The notes below the pieces were generated by a model. It was not told the DNA's origin. It saw only the letters and a program-made list of their open reading frames with translations, and did not search any database. DNA of 13,638 nucleotides from JBEHYA01 sp048498415 (GTDB taxonomy: Bacteria > Pseudomonadota > Alphaproteobacteria > UBA9219 > RGZA01): NCBI GenBank assembly GCA_048498415.1, contig JBEHYA010000054.1:1-13638 (forward strand), in the 5' to 3' direction. A program made the translations under genes and the position numbers. Of the stretch, positions 6,668 to 13,638 are shown one piece after another. Positions within the stretch are counted from its first letter, which is position 1. Each line of letters begins with the position of its first letter.

Positions 6668-7429
6668 ATGTACCCAGACGTCGTCGATCTCCGTGAATAT
6701 TATGAAAGCGAGGGCGGGCAGCTCACGCGCCGCCTGGTGCGCGAGGCCTGCCGGCGTTTATGGCCGAATATCGCCGGCTATAGCGTGCTGGGCCTCGGCT
6801 ATGCCACACCGTATTTGCGCCCCTTTATGGGCGAGGCTGAACGCCTGATGGCCTTTATGCCGGCCCCGCAGGGCGTCACCTGGTGGCCGCGCGATGCCGC
6901 GAATGCCACTGCGCTGGTGGAAGAAACCGCGCTGCCGCTCCCCGATCAATCGGTGAACCGCATTCTTCTTATTCATGCCCTCGAAAATACCGATCATATC
7001 GCCAATTTACTTCACGAAGCGTCCCGCGTGCTCGATGCGCAGGGCCGCATGATCGTCGCGGTGCCCGGCAGCATGGGCTGGTGGGCGCGCGAGCGCTTCT
7101 CGCCGTTCAGCTATGGCTTCTCGTTCTCGCTGGCGCATCTCCGCCGCGTGCTTACGCATAATAATTTCCAGATTGAGCATCACGAACGCGCCCTCTTCAT
7201 CCCGCCCTTCGCGCGGCGCTGGTCGCCTTCTACGATTGACTGGATTGAACGCCAGGGCCGTCGCTGCATTCCCTCCTTCGCGGGCCTCATGCTGGTGGAA
7301 GTCAGCAAACAGGTCTATTCCCGGCCAATGCGCGAAAAAGTGCGGGTGGCACCGGCACGCCTTGCACCTTTGCTGCCAGAGCTTATTCCCACGCCCCCCA
7401 CCGCCGCGACGCGCGGGAGGCACGCATGA
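6668..7429 (+). CDS. Class I SAM-dependent methyltransferase (methyltransferase type 11)
   Basis: The 253-residue protein begins with a segment DLREYYESEGG and a SAM-binding motif I, SVLGLGYATPYL (39-50). The motif IV/post-I region LPLPDQSVNRILLIHALEN and the strand GRMIVAVPG are typical of methyltransferase type 11 proteins. Close relatives are common in Alphaproteobacteria, usually encoded beside gloB (hydroxyacylglutathione hydrolase); no gloB is visible here. The substrate is unknown. The C-terminal 40 residues are basic and Pro/Ala-rich, probably disordered. The stop overlaps the next start by 4 bases (ATGA), so the two genes are likely co-translated. Confidence 0.8.
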   Translation: MYPDVVDLREYYESEGGQLTRRLVREACRRLWPNIAGYSVLGLGYATPYLRPFMGEAERLMAFMPAPQGVTWWPRDAANATALVEETALPLPDQSVNRILLIHALENTDHIANLLHEASRVLDAQGRMIVAVPGSMGWWARERFSPFSYGFSFSLAHLRRVLTHNNFQIEHHERALFIPPFARRWSPSTIDWIERQGRRCIPSFAGLMLVEVSKQVYSRPMREKVRVAPARLAPLLPELIPTPPTAATRGRHA

Positions 7430-8955
7430 GCGCCGATACCATGGGCCAGGCGGCCCTTGCCAAAATGCGTAAAGTCGCCGACGGCAACGGCATGGCCCCC
7501 GAAGACATTGAATTTAACGGCAGCGACGAGACGGTGCTGGATATCACCGCGGAAATGACATTAACGCTGGAAATGAAGCGCGAAGCCACCCGCTACCCCG
7601 GCAAATTCCGCGGTAACCCGAAGAAAAGCAAAACGCCGATGCTGGCCGTGGGCGCCGCCAACCAGTTCATTCCCGCTGCCGAGAAAATCAAGGAAGACCT
7701 CACCCAGCAGGGCACCTGGATTACCAGCATCGTGAACCAGCTGAAAGCCGAACCCGGTGAAGGCTGGGGGCTGGAAGATGCTGACATCACCATGGATGAT
7801 CAGGCGCAGGTGCTTTACTTCACCGAAAACTGCACCGAATGTTTTGGCCGCGGCAACATGGCCTGCCGCAATTGCAATACATCTGGATTCATGGCCTGCC
7901 AGCATTGCCGCGCCACGGGCCAGGAGCTTTGCTACATGTGCAACGGCACCGGCCAGAACCCGCAGGGCAACGGCTATTGCCAAACCTGCAATGGTTCCAC
8001 CATGGCGCAATGCCGCCAGTGTCAGGGCCGCAAGCAAGTCACCTGCACCACCTGTCAGGGTCGCGGCAACATCACCTGCCCCACCTGTAACGGCAACGGC
8101 CAGTTCACCACCGAAGAAACGCTCACGCCCTATGCCAGCAGCCAGTTCGCGATTACCGGCGGCAGTTCCTTACCCAGCGGTTTCCGCCGTGCGATCAGCC
8201 GCGGCGGCATGGCCAGCCTTACGCGTGGCCACGCCGATATTAAAATGCTGGATGCCGACGCCGAAAACCCGCAGCACATCTTCATCCCCTACACCGCGCG
8301 CGTGCCGTATGCCGAAACGCGCCTGCGCATCGCCAAAAAGCCGGTGCGCATCACGGTGCTCGGTAAACACAACGTGCTCCTCGATGTGCCCGCCTTTCTT
8401 GATGGCGTCCTTGAACCCACCGTGGCCGAACTGGAAAAAGCGCCCGGCGCCCCCGGCGCGCTGGCCAGGGCGCTCAAACTCCGCATCCTCCGCGAAGCGC
8501 TGGATGTTTTGCAGCAGCCCAAGCCATCGCCAACGCATTTGCGCAAGTTCTATCCCTTCGGCGTTTCCCTGCCGATGCTGGATCGCGCCATCAAGCTCAT
8601 GCGCCTGCTGGCGCGCGCCAGCACGAAAAAAATGCGGCTCCTTGGCGGCGCCGGCGTGCTCGCTGCGCTTGCGCTTCTCGATTGGGTCATTATCGGTCTC
8701 CGTCCCGCGCTGCTTGCCAACACGCCGGCCATCGCCGCCATCGGCTTTGATATCGTCTCCAGTCTGGCGGGCGCCGCGGCGATGTACGTCGCGCTCGAGA
8801 AAATCTCGGCGATTGCCCTTCAGCGATTGCTTGGCCGCAGCGCCAGGGCCACGCACCGCACCGGCGGGCCGCTGGCCTGGGGCCTAAGCGCTGGCGCCGC
8901 CCTTCTGTACTGGGCCCTGCTTTTTGCCCTGCACCCGCTGCCAAACTGGCTCTAA
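7426..8955 (+). CDS. Membrane protein with tandem DnaJ-like CXXC zinc-finger repeats
   Basis: I do not recognise a characterised family. The 509-residue protein has a soluble N-terminal region (1-130), then eight CXXC motifs at 136, 147, 158, 169, 185, 196, 207 and 218. Most are followed by NGXG or QGRG, as in the DnaJ cysteine-rich domain (CXXCXGXG). The J domain and DnaJ substrate domains are absent. A soluble region follows (about 230-395), then three predicted membrane helices near 404-425, 436-456 and 482-502, with a short C-terminal end. DnaJ uses four CXXC motifs for two zinc ions; eight suggest up to four. The domain could hold clients or act in thiol/zinc chemistry at the inner membrane, but no function is established. 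The ATGA overlap with the methyltransferase indicates one transcript. Confidence 0.8.
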   Translation: MSADTMGQAALAKMRKVADGNGMAPEDIEFNGSDETVLDITAEMTLTLEMKREATRYPGKFRGNPKKSKTPMLAVGAANQFIPAAEKIKEDLTQQGTWITSIVNQLKAEPGEGWGLEDADITMDDQAQVLYFTENCTECFGRGNMACRNCNTSGFMACQHCRATGQELCYMCNGTGQNPQGNGYCQTCNGSTMAQCRQCQGRKQVTCTTCQGRGNITCPTCNGNGQFTTEETLTPYASSQFAITGGSSLPSGFRRAISRGGMASLTRGHADIKMLDADAENPQHIFIPYTARVPYAETRLRIAKKPVRITVLGKHNVLLDVPAFLDGVLEPTVAELEKAPGAPGALARALKLRILREALDVLQQPKPSPTHLRKFYPFGVSLPMLDRAIKLMRLLARASTKKMRLLGGAGVLAALALLDWVIIGLRPALLANTPAIAAIGFDIVSSLAGAAAMYVALEKISAIALQRLLGRSARATHRTGGPLAWGLSAGAALLYWALLFALHPLPNWL

Positions 8956-9023
8956 TCGACAACTGGTTAAGGCAAAAGATTGAAAAAAGCAGGGTTTTCA
9001 GGCCTTTAGGGGATAGAAAAACC

Positions 9024-9053
9024 TTGTGACTCGTGCCTGATATTTCCTAGACT
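9024..9053 (+). promoter_or_regulatory. Candidate sigma-70 promoter for the DUF4167 / dapF / ftsY block
   Basis: TTGTGA (9024-9029) and TAGACT (9048-9053) are spaced by 18 bases within the 209-base gap between the zinc-finger gene and the DUF4167 gene. Each hexamer keeps four of six consensus positions. Transcription from here would give a leader of about 105 bases containing the two hairpins at 9066-9094. No other convincing promoter is seen in this gap. Confidence 0.4.
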
Positions 9054-9065
9054 GTTTGCCGACAA

Positions 9066-9094
9066 GCCGCCTGAAGCGGCCCGGCCAAAGCCGG
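9066..9094 (+). other. Two tandem perfect hairpins in the leader of the DUF4167 gene
   Basis: GCCGC-CTGAA-GCGGC (9066-9080) is followed without a gap by CCGGC-CAAA-GCCGG (9081-9094). Both stems are perfect 5-bp GC pairs. They lie downstream of the candidate promoter and about 70 bases ahead of the start codon. No T-run follows, so they are not a normal intrinsic terminator. They may be a protein-binding or stability element. I do not recognise a known riboswitch. Confidence 0.45.
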
Positions 9095-9164
9095 AAGACA
9101 GATGTAAGCGCCCTGAAATACAAGCGCCTGTCGAAAAACAGATAACACCCCTACGAGGAAGAAC

Positions 9165-9722
9165 ATGAGACCAGGTCAAGGCAATCGCCGTAACAATAAT
9201 CGCCGCAACGGTCATGGCGGTGGCGGTCACGGCGGCGGTCATAACGGCGGCGGCAATTTCAATCGCCAGCCGCGCTCGGCCACCTCGCTGCGCAACCAGA
9301 TCTTTGACAGCAACGGTCCGGATATGCGCGTGCGCGGCAACGCTTTTCAGGTCCACGAAAAATATCAGGCCCTTGCAAAGGATGCTTTATCGTCGGGCGA
9401 CCGCGTGCTCGCTGAAAATTATCTGCAGCATGCCGAACATTATTACCGCATTATCGAAGCCATTAACGAGGCCACGGCCGCTGAACAGCGTCAGCGCCAG
9501 GCCCAGTTTGGCGACCAGCCGCAGCCGGGCGCGCCCGCCTTCTACGGCCAGCCAATGGATGGCAATACGGCCCAGCCCGGCATGGGCGGCCAGCCGCAGC
9601 AGCAGGGCCGTCCGCTGATGGATGAAGCCCCGCAGGCCGGCAATGAAGTCATGGCCGAAAGCCACGACGAAGACGAGATTGACGAAACGGGTGAGCAGGT
9701 CGCAATCGCCGGCCGCCGCTAA
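9165..9722 (+). CDS. DUF4167 domain protein, Gly/Asn/Arg-rich, probable RNA-binding
   Basis: The 185-residue protein matches the alphaproteobacterial DUF4167 family. A basic, low-complexity N-terminus (1-38) is rich in Gly, Asn, Arg and His, like RGG-type RNA-binding tails. The conserved core (about 40-105) contains FDSNGPDMRVRG, HEKYQALAKDA and SGDRVLAENYLQHAEHYYRII. The C-terminus is Gln/Pro/Gly-rich and then acidic, probably disordered. The function is not established; RNA binding is an inference from composition. A good ribosome site, GAGGAAG (9155-9161), precedes the ATG. Relatives I recall usually follow prmC; here the upstream gene is the zinc-finger membrane protein. Confidence 0.9.
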   Translation: MRPGQGNRRNNNRRNGHGGGGHGGGHNGGGNFNRQPRSATSLRNQIFDSNGPDMRVRGNAFQVHEKYQALAKDALSSGDRVLAENYLQHAEHYYRIIEAINEATAAEQRQRQAQFGDQPQPGAPAFYGQPMDGNTAQPGMGGQPQQQGRPLMDEAPQAGNEVMAESHDEDEIDETGEQVAIAGRR

Positions 9723-9740
9723 TTTCCGGTTGCACGTCCA

Positions 9741-10568
9741 ATGCCGTTTCCTTTCATTAAAATGCACGGGTTGGGCAACGACTTCGTCATTATGGATGCG
9801 CGTAAAAACGCCGTATCGCTCAATGCCGATATCATCCGCCGCATCGCCGACCGCCACCGCGGCGTGGGCTGCGACCAGCTGATTGTTCTCGAAGAACCAA
9901 AAAACAAAAACGCCGACCTGTTCATGGCCATCTATAACAGCGATGGCAGCCGCGCCGGCATGTGCGGCAACGCCGCCCGCTGCATCGGCGCGGTGGAACT
10001 CAACAAAAAAGCCGGGGCTCTCCGCATCGAAACCGATTCCGCCACGTTGACCGCCACGGCAGCAAACGACCTTATTGCCGTTGATATGGGCCCGGCCCTG
10101 CTTGGCTGGCAGGATATTCCCCTTGCCCACGCGGCCAACACGCTTGGCCTCGATACCGGCAAAACCGGCCTGCCGCTGGCAGTGGCGGTGAGCATGGGCA
10201 ACCCGCATTGCGTGTTCTTCATGCAGCATGTGGAAGGGATTGATCTGGCCGGCATCGGCCCGCAGATCGAACGCCACCCGCTGTTCCCCGAACGCACCAA
10301 TGTGGAGTTCGCCGAAGTCATCAACCGCATGCAGATCCGCATGCGCGTGTGGGAACGCGGCGCCGGCGTAACACAAGCCTGCGGTTCGGGCGCCTGCGCG
10401 GTACTGGTTGCCGCCGTCCAGCGCGACTTAACCGAACGCAAGGCCGAGATCATCCTGGATGGCGGCTCGCTCTTCGTGGAATGGCTGGAAAACGGCCATG
10501 TCGTGTTAAGCGGCCCGGCCGCTTTCAGTTTCTCCGGCGAAATCGCCGATAGCCTCATGGCCGCCTGA
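9741..10568 (+). CDS. dapF: Diaminopimelate epimerase
   Basis: DapF converts LL- to meso-diaminopimelate for lysine and peptidoglycan synthesis in the cytosol. The 275-residue length is normal. Both catalytic cysteines are present: Cys75 in MCGNAARC and Cys214 in ACGSGACA. The N-terminal FIKMHGLGNDFV and central GNPHCVFF motifs are diagnostic. No clear ribosome site precedes the ATG at 9741, which lies 18 bases after the DUF4167 stop; the motif starting at residue 5 leaves no room for a later start. The stop overlaps the ftsY start by one base (TGATG). Confidence 0.97.
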   Translation: MPFPFIKMHGLGNDFVIMDARKNAVSLNADIIRRIADRHRGVGCDQLIVLEEPKNKNADLFMAIYNSDGSRAGMCGNAARCIGAVELNKKAGALRIETDSATLTATAANDLIAVDMGPALLGWQDIPLAHAANTLGLDTGKTGLPLAVAVSMGNPHCVFFMQHVEGIDLAGIGPQIERHPLFPERTNVEFAEVINRMQIRMRVWERGAGVTQACGSGACAVLVAAVQRDLTERKAEIILDGGSLFVEWLENGHVVLSGPAAFSFSGEIADSLMAA

Positions 10569-11563
10569 TGTTCAATCTTTTCAAAAAACCGGAACCCGCC
10601 AAAACCGAAACACCGGCGCCAGCCCCCACGCCTGAAACGCCAAAAGAAAGCTGGTGGGACAAACTCAACAAAGGTCTATCCAAATCCAGCCAGCAGATGT
10701 CGGATGGCATCACCGGCATCTTCACCAAGAAAAAACTGGACGACGCCACGCTGGAAGCGTTGGAAGAACTCCTCATCAAAGCCGATATGGGCGTATCAAC
10801 CGCCCATCGCATCACTGAAAACCTGCGTAAATCCCGCTTCGGCAAAGACGTGACCGACACCGAAGTGCGCGAAGCCCTCGCCACCGACATCGCCGGCATT
10901 CTGCAGCCCTATACGCGAGCCCTTGATTTCACAACGGCCAAGCCCTTCGTGCTGCTTATGGTAGGCGTTAATGGCGTGGGCAAAACCACCACGCTCGGCA
11001 AGCTGGCCAAACAGCTGGTGGGTCAGGGTAAATCCGTGCTGATGGTCGCGGGCGATACTTTCCGCGCCGCCGCCGTGCAGCAGTTGCAGGTCTGGGCCGA
11101 ACGCACGAACGTGCCGCTATTGGCCGGCAATGAAAACGCCGACCCCGCTGCCCTTGCCTATAAAGCGCTGGAACAGGCCAAAGCCGATAACACCGACGTT
11201 GTGCTCATCGATACCGCCGGGCGCCTCCACAACAAGGAAGGCCTGATGGCGGAACTCCAGAAAATCATCCGCGTCATCAAGAAGTTTGATGCCAACGCGC
11301 CGCATGCCACCGTGCTTGTGGTGGATGCCACGACCGGCCAGAATGCTGTGGCGCAGGCCGAAACCTTTATGCAGGCATCACAGGTGAACGGGCTCATTCT
11401 CACTAAACTTGATGGCTCGGCGCGCGGCGGCATTCTGGTGGCGCTTGCGGAAAAGACCAAAATTCCCCTTATGGCGATTGGTGTGGGCGAAGGCATCGAT
11501 GATTTAAAAGCCTTTGAAGCCGCTGATTTTGCCAAAGCTTTGTGTGGTATTTCAAAAGCTTAG
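10568..11563 (+). CDS. ftsY: Signal recognition particle receptor FtsY
   Basis: FtsY is the membrane-associated SRP receptor GTPase that docks ribosome-nascent chain complexes at the translocon. The 331-residue protein has a short Pro/Lys-rich N-terminus (1-30) in place of the long acidic A domain of E. coli FtsY. A four-helix N domain (about 31-115) and the G domain follow. The GTPase motifs are intact: GVNGVGKTTT (133-142), DTFRAAA (163-169), DTAGR (215-219) and TKLDGSARGG (279-288). The N-terminal MFNLFKK with a Trp-Trp pair (29-30) is likely part of the lipid-targeting helix. It is translationally coupled to dapF. In many Alphaproteobacteria a tRNA methylthiotransferase gene (mtaB) lies between these two; it is absent here. 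Confidence 0.97.
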   Translation: MFNLFKKPEPAKTETPAPAPTPETPKESWWDKLNKGLSKSSQQMSDGITGIFTKKKLDDATLEALEELLIKADMGVSTAHRITENLRKSRFGKDVTDTEVREALATDIAGILQPYTRALDFTTAKPFVLLMVGVNGVGKTTTLGKLAKQLVGQGKSVLMVAGDTFRAAAVQQLQVWAERTNVPLLAGNENADPAALAYKALEQAKADNTDVVLIDTAGRLHNKEGLMAELQKIIRVIKKFDANAPHATVLVVDATTGQNAVAQAETFMQASQVNGLILTKLDGSARGGILVALAEKTKIPLMAIGVGEGIDDLKAFEAADFAKALCGISKA

Positions 11564-11602
11564 AGGTTTTTAACGTTTCTGGGCAATACTCGCTCGTTAA
11601 CG

Positions 11603-13120
11603 ATGACGATCCTCTCGCCGCTCAAACCTTCCGCCGAAACCCGCCGCTTCTTCACCAACGCTGATGAAGCGCTTGCCTACGCGCGTGAAATTTACGACCG
11701 CAACACCAGTTTTATCCGCGCCCGCTTCGCCGACTTTACAAAAAGCGAAATCCCCGAAGGCCGCGTGAGCGCCAATTATCCCTATGTCGCGATCACCAAT
11801 TCCAAGAGCACGAAAATCGATAGCCGCCTTGCTTATGGTTTCGTGCAGGGCACCGGCACCTTCCGCATCACGCTGTCGCGGCCCTCCGATGTGTTCGAAC
11901 AATATTACCGCCAGCAATTCCAGCTGCTCCTCAAAAATCACAGCGCGCCGCTTGAAATTGGCGTGAGCCAGGAACGCATTCCCGTCCACTTCGCTTTCCC
12001 TGAAGGCATCCATGTGGAAGAAGGCCTCACGCCCGACATGGCCGCCGAAATGCGCAACCATTTCGATATGCCGAGCCTGTCGGAAATGGACGACGACATT
12101 GTGAATGGCCGCCTCTCGCAGTTCCCCGATGGCAGCCGCCCGCTTGCCCTCTTTAACGCGGCGCGCGTCGATTATTCGCTGCACCGTCTCCGCCATTATA
12201 CCGGCACCTCGCCCGGCCATTTCCAGAACTTCGTGATTTTCACGAACTATCAGTTCTATGTGGATGAGTTTGTGCGCACCGCTTACGATATTCTGGGCGC
12301 CACGGATGATCCCGAGCTTAAAAAATACCGCATGGGCTATACCGGCCTGGTCGAACCCGGCGGCCGCATCACCTATAATGCCAACCGTGGCCCGCGCGAA
12401 GCGGAAGGCGAAAAGCTCGCACGGATGCCGCAGATGCCAGCCTATCATTTACTGCGCGATGATCACAGCGGCATTTCCATCATCAATATCGGCGTCGGCC
12501 CCAGCAATGCGAAAACGATCACCGATCATATCGCCGTGCTGCGCCCGCATGCCTGGATCATGCTGGGCCACTGCGCCGGCCTCAATGAAACGCAGCGCCT
12601 TGGCGATTATGTGCTCGCACATGCTTACGTGCGCGACGATAACGTCTTGAACCGCGAACTCCCGCAATGGGTGCCGGTACCAGCATTAGCCGAAGTACAG
12701 AAAGCGCTGGAACAGGCGGTTGCCCGCGTGACCGATAAAAAAGAACCTTATGATGTGAAGTCGGTCATGCGCACCGGCACGGTTGTCACGGTCGATAACC
12801 GCAACTGGGAAATCAGCGGCTACGCCAAGCTGGTGGAACGTTTTTCAAAAAGCCGCGCGATTGCGCTGGATATGGAAAGCGCGACCGTGGCCGCCAACGG
12901 TTTCCGCTTCCGCGTACCCTATGGCACGCTATTATGTGTTTCCGATAAGCCGTTGCATGGCGAGATCAAGCTGCCCGGCATGGCCAACCGCTTCTACCGC
13001 GATCAGGTCGACCAGCACCTAAAAATCGGCCTGCTGGCGATGGAGATTTTGCGCGCCAACGGCATCGAAACCCTGCATAGCCGCAAACTCCGCAGCTTCG
13101 CCGAAAGCGCGTTCCAGTAA
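11603..13120 (+). CDS. amn: AMP nucleosidase
   Basis: AMP nucleosidase splits AMP into adenine and ribose 5-phosphate, tuning adenylate pools and purine salvage. The 505-residue protein is slightly longer than the E. coli enzyme (484). The N-terminal domain (about 20-170) includes YPYVAITNSKSTKIDSRLAYG and GTGTFRITLSRP. The C-terminal nucleoside phosphorylase-like domain has INIGVGPSNAKTITDH (near Gly297), HAWIMLGHCAGL and ALDMESATVAANG with Asp423 and Glu425, then SDKPLHGEIKLPG. It lies 39 bases after ftsY with no ribosome site and no clear terminator between them. It ends only 2 bases before the 3' end of the next, convergent gene. Confidence 0.95.
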   Translation: MTILSPLKPSAETRRFFTNADEALAYAREIYDRNTSFIRARFADFTKSEIPEGRVSANYPYVAITNSKSTKIDSRLAYGFVQGTGTFRITLSRPSDVFEQYYRQQFQLLLKNHSAPLEIGVSQERIPVHFAFPEGIHVEEGLTPDMAAEMRNHFDMPSLSEMDDDIVNGRLSQFPDGSRPLALFNAARVDYSLHRLRHYTGTSPGHFQNFVIFTNYQFYVDEFVRTAYDILGATDDPELKKYRMGYTGLVEPGGRITYNANRGPREAEGEKLARMPQMPAYHLLRDDHSGISIINIGVGPSNAKTITDHIAVLRPHAWIMLGHCAGLNETQRLGDYVLAHAYVRDDNVLNRELPQWVPVPALAEVQKALEQAVARVTDKKEPYDVKSVMRTGTVVTVDNRNWEISGYAKLVERFSKSRAIALDMESATVAANGFRFRVPYGTLLCVSDKPLHGEIKLPGMANRFYRDQVDQHLKIGLLAMEILRANGIETLHSRKLRSFAESAFQ

Positions 13121-13122
13121 AA

Positions 13123-13638
13123 TCAGCCCGCGTTTGCGTGCGGCAAGGCCATACCTGCCGGCGCGCCTTTTGCTACGGGTAAGGTGGCAATATATTCCAC
13201 AACGAGGGCATATGGCGCACGTACATGTTCGGGTACGCTGTGAAATTCAACCTTTAAATTGTTTACAACATCGAACAGCGGAACAGCCTCTTTTTCGCCT
13301 TTCTGGTCGTTTTCGGCGAGCGCCCCGACATCTTCGTTCATGGCTTTGATAATGTTATCTGCCGCCGCAGCATCATGAAGCTTGCACGTCCATTCGCCGC
13401 TGATCGGGTCCCTGTAGCGCGCGAACGCGCGCATGGGCAGCGGCCCGGCGTTATCAACCCAGATCATGCTATCCGCCAGCTCGGAGATCTGCGGCAGATT
13501 GGCGATTAAGCCGGTGCGTTTGTCCACGAAATCGTTCACATTGGTGGCGCGGTCGCGCATGCCTTCCCGCTGGAGGGCGGTATTGAAATCCGTGATCACG
13601 CCCAGCACATCAATCCGGTAGCCAAGCGCCTTATACCC
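13123..13638 (-). CDS. Unrecognised protein, C-terminal part, 5' end beyond right edge
   Basis: The frame is open from the right edge to a TGA at 13123-13125 (171 visible codons). A GTG at 13608 could be a start, but the frame continues upstream without a stop (GYKALGYRID before it), so the gene is probably truncated by the window. The visible part has no membrane helix or signal peptide. It is mixed alpha/beta in character, with DFNTALQREG, a Trp-containing strand SGEWTCKLHDA and a hydrophobic ALVVEYIATLP near the end. I do not recognise a family. It converges with amn, with 2 bases between the stop codons. Confidence 0.6.
   Translation of the reverse strand, partial: GYKALGYRIDVLGVITDFNTALQREGMRDRATNVNDFVDKRTGLIANLPQISELADSMIWVDNAGPLPMRAFARYRDPISGEWTCKLHDAAAADNIIKAMNEDVGALAENDQKGEKEAVPLFDVVNNLKVEFHSVPEHVRAPYALVVEYIATLPVAKGAPAGMALPHANAG

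Noticed and set aside
7757..8887. Long open frame on the plus strand (about 376 codons) in another phase
   Set aside because: It is a shifted frame inside the zinc-finger gene. Its Ser/Pro/Arg-rich translation has no recognisable motif, while the main frame has the ordered CXXC repeats.
9201..9260. Short GGC/GGT-rich repeats resembling a DNA repeat array
   Set aside because: They encode the Gly/His/Asn-rich N-terminus of the DUF4167 protein, which is normal low complexity for that family, and not a CRISPR or tandem repeat array.
9387..10376. Long open frame on the minus strand (about 329 codons)
   Set aside because: It lies antisense across the DUF4167 gene and dapF, both well supported by motifs. 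The translation is rich in His, Ala and Gly as expected of an antisense shadow in GC-rich DNA.
11570..11602. Inverted TTAACG / CGTTAA pair between ftsY and amn
   Set aside because: The arms are only 6 bases with a 19-base loop, and there is no T-run at the right place. It is not strong enough to call a terminator or operator.
11597..12448. Minus-strand open frame of about 283 codons
   Set aside because: It is fully antisense to amn, which shows family motifs throughout. No independent motif or ribosome site was seen.

Overview
The window looks like chromosomal DNA of a free-living or facultative alphaproteobacterium. The DNA is GC-rich by eye. It carries a DUF4167 protein, a family I know only from Alphaproteobacteria, a PhaR-type polyhydroxybutyrate (PHB) regulator, and a SAM methyltransferase of the type usually found beside gloB in that class. 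I cannot place it to order. I see no rRNA, tRNA, CRISPR array, transposase or phage gene. Apart from phaR and the last, partial gene, everything reads on the + strand, and gene packing is tight (overlaps of 1, 1 and 4 bases).

Layout. Bases 1-1560 hold the 3' part of a PAS-GGDEF-EAL cyclic-di-GMP protein with a degenerate GGDEF motif and an intact EAL site. A paired hairpin repeat (1575-1663) separates it from phaR, which reads toward it. From 2409 to 6540 lies a PHB storage locus: divergent phaR, then a small Lys/Ala-rich protein, a short PHA synthase (PhaC), thiolase (phaA), acetoacetyl-CoA reductase (phaB) and a NUDIX hydrolase. PhaA joins two acetyl-CoA, PhaB reduces the product to 3-hydroxybutyryl-CoA, PhaC polymerises it, and PhaR probably senses polymer and controls the locus. 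A second, eroded copy of the hairpin repeat (6549-6616) ends this block.

From 6668 to 8955 a methyltransferase overlaps by 4 bases with an unusual membrane protein carrying eight CXXC motifs. A leader with two tandem hairpins precedes the DUF4167 protein, followed by dapF (diaminopimelate epimerase), ftsY (SRP receptor), amn (AMP nucleosidase) and, convergent with amn, the 3' part of an unrecognised gene running off the right edge.

The points most worth a second look are the small protein / PhaC pair and the zinc-finger protein. In the first, the two reading frames overlap out of phase by 230 bases and both look protein-coding, which suggests a two-subunit PHA synthase with overlapping subunit genes. 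In the second, the eight CXXC motifs form two blocks of four on an exact 11-residue period, joined to three C-terminal membrane helices.
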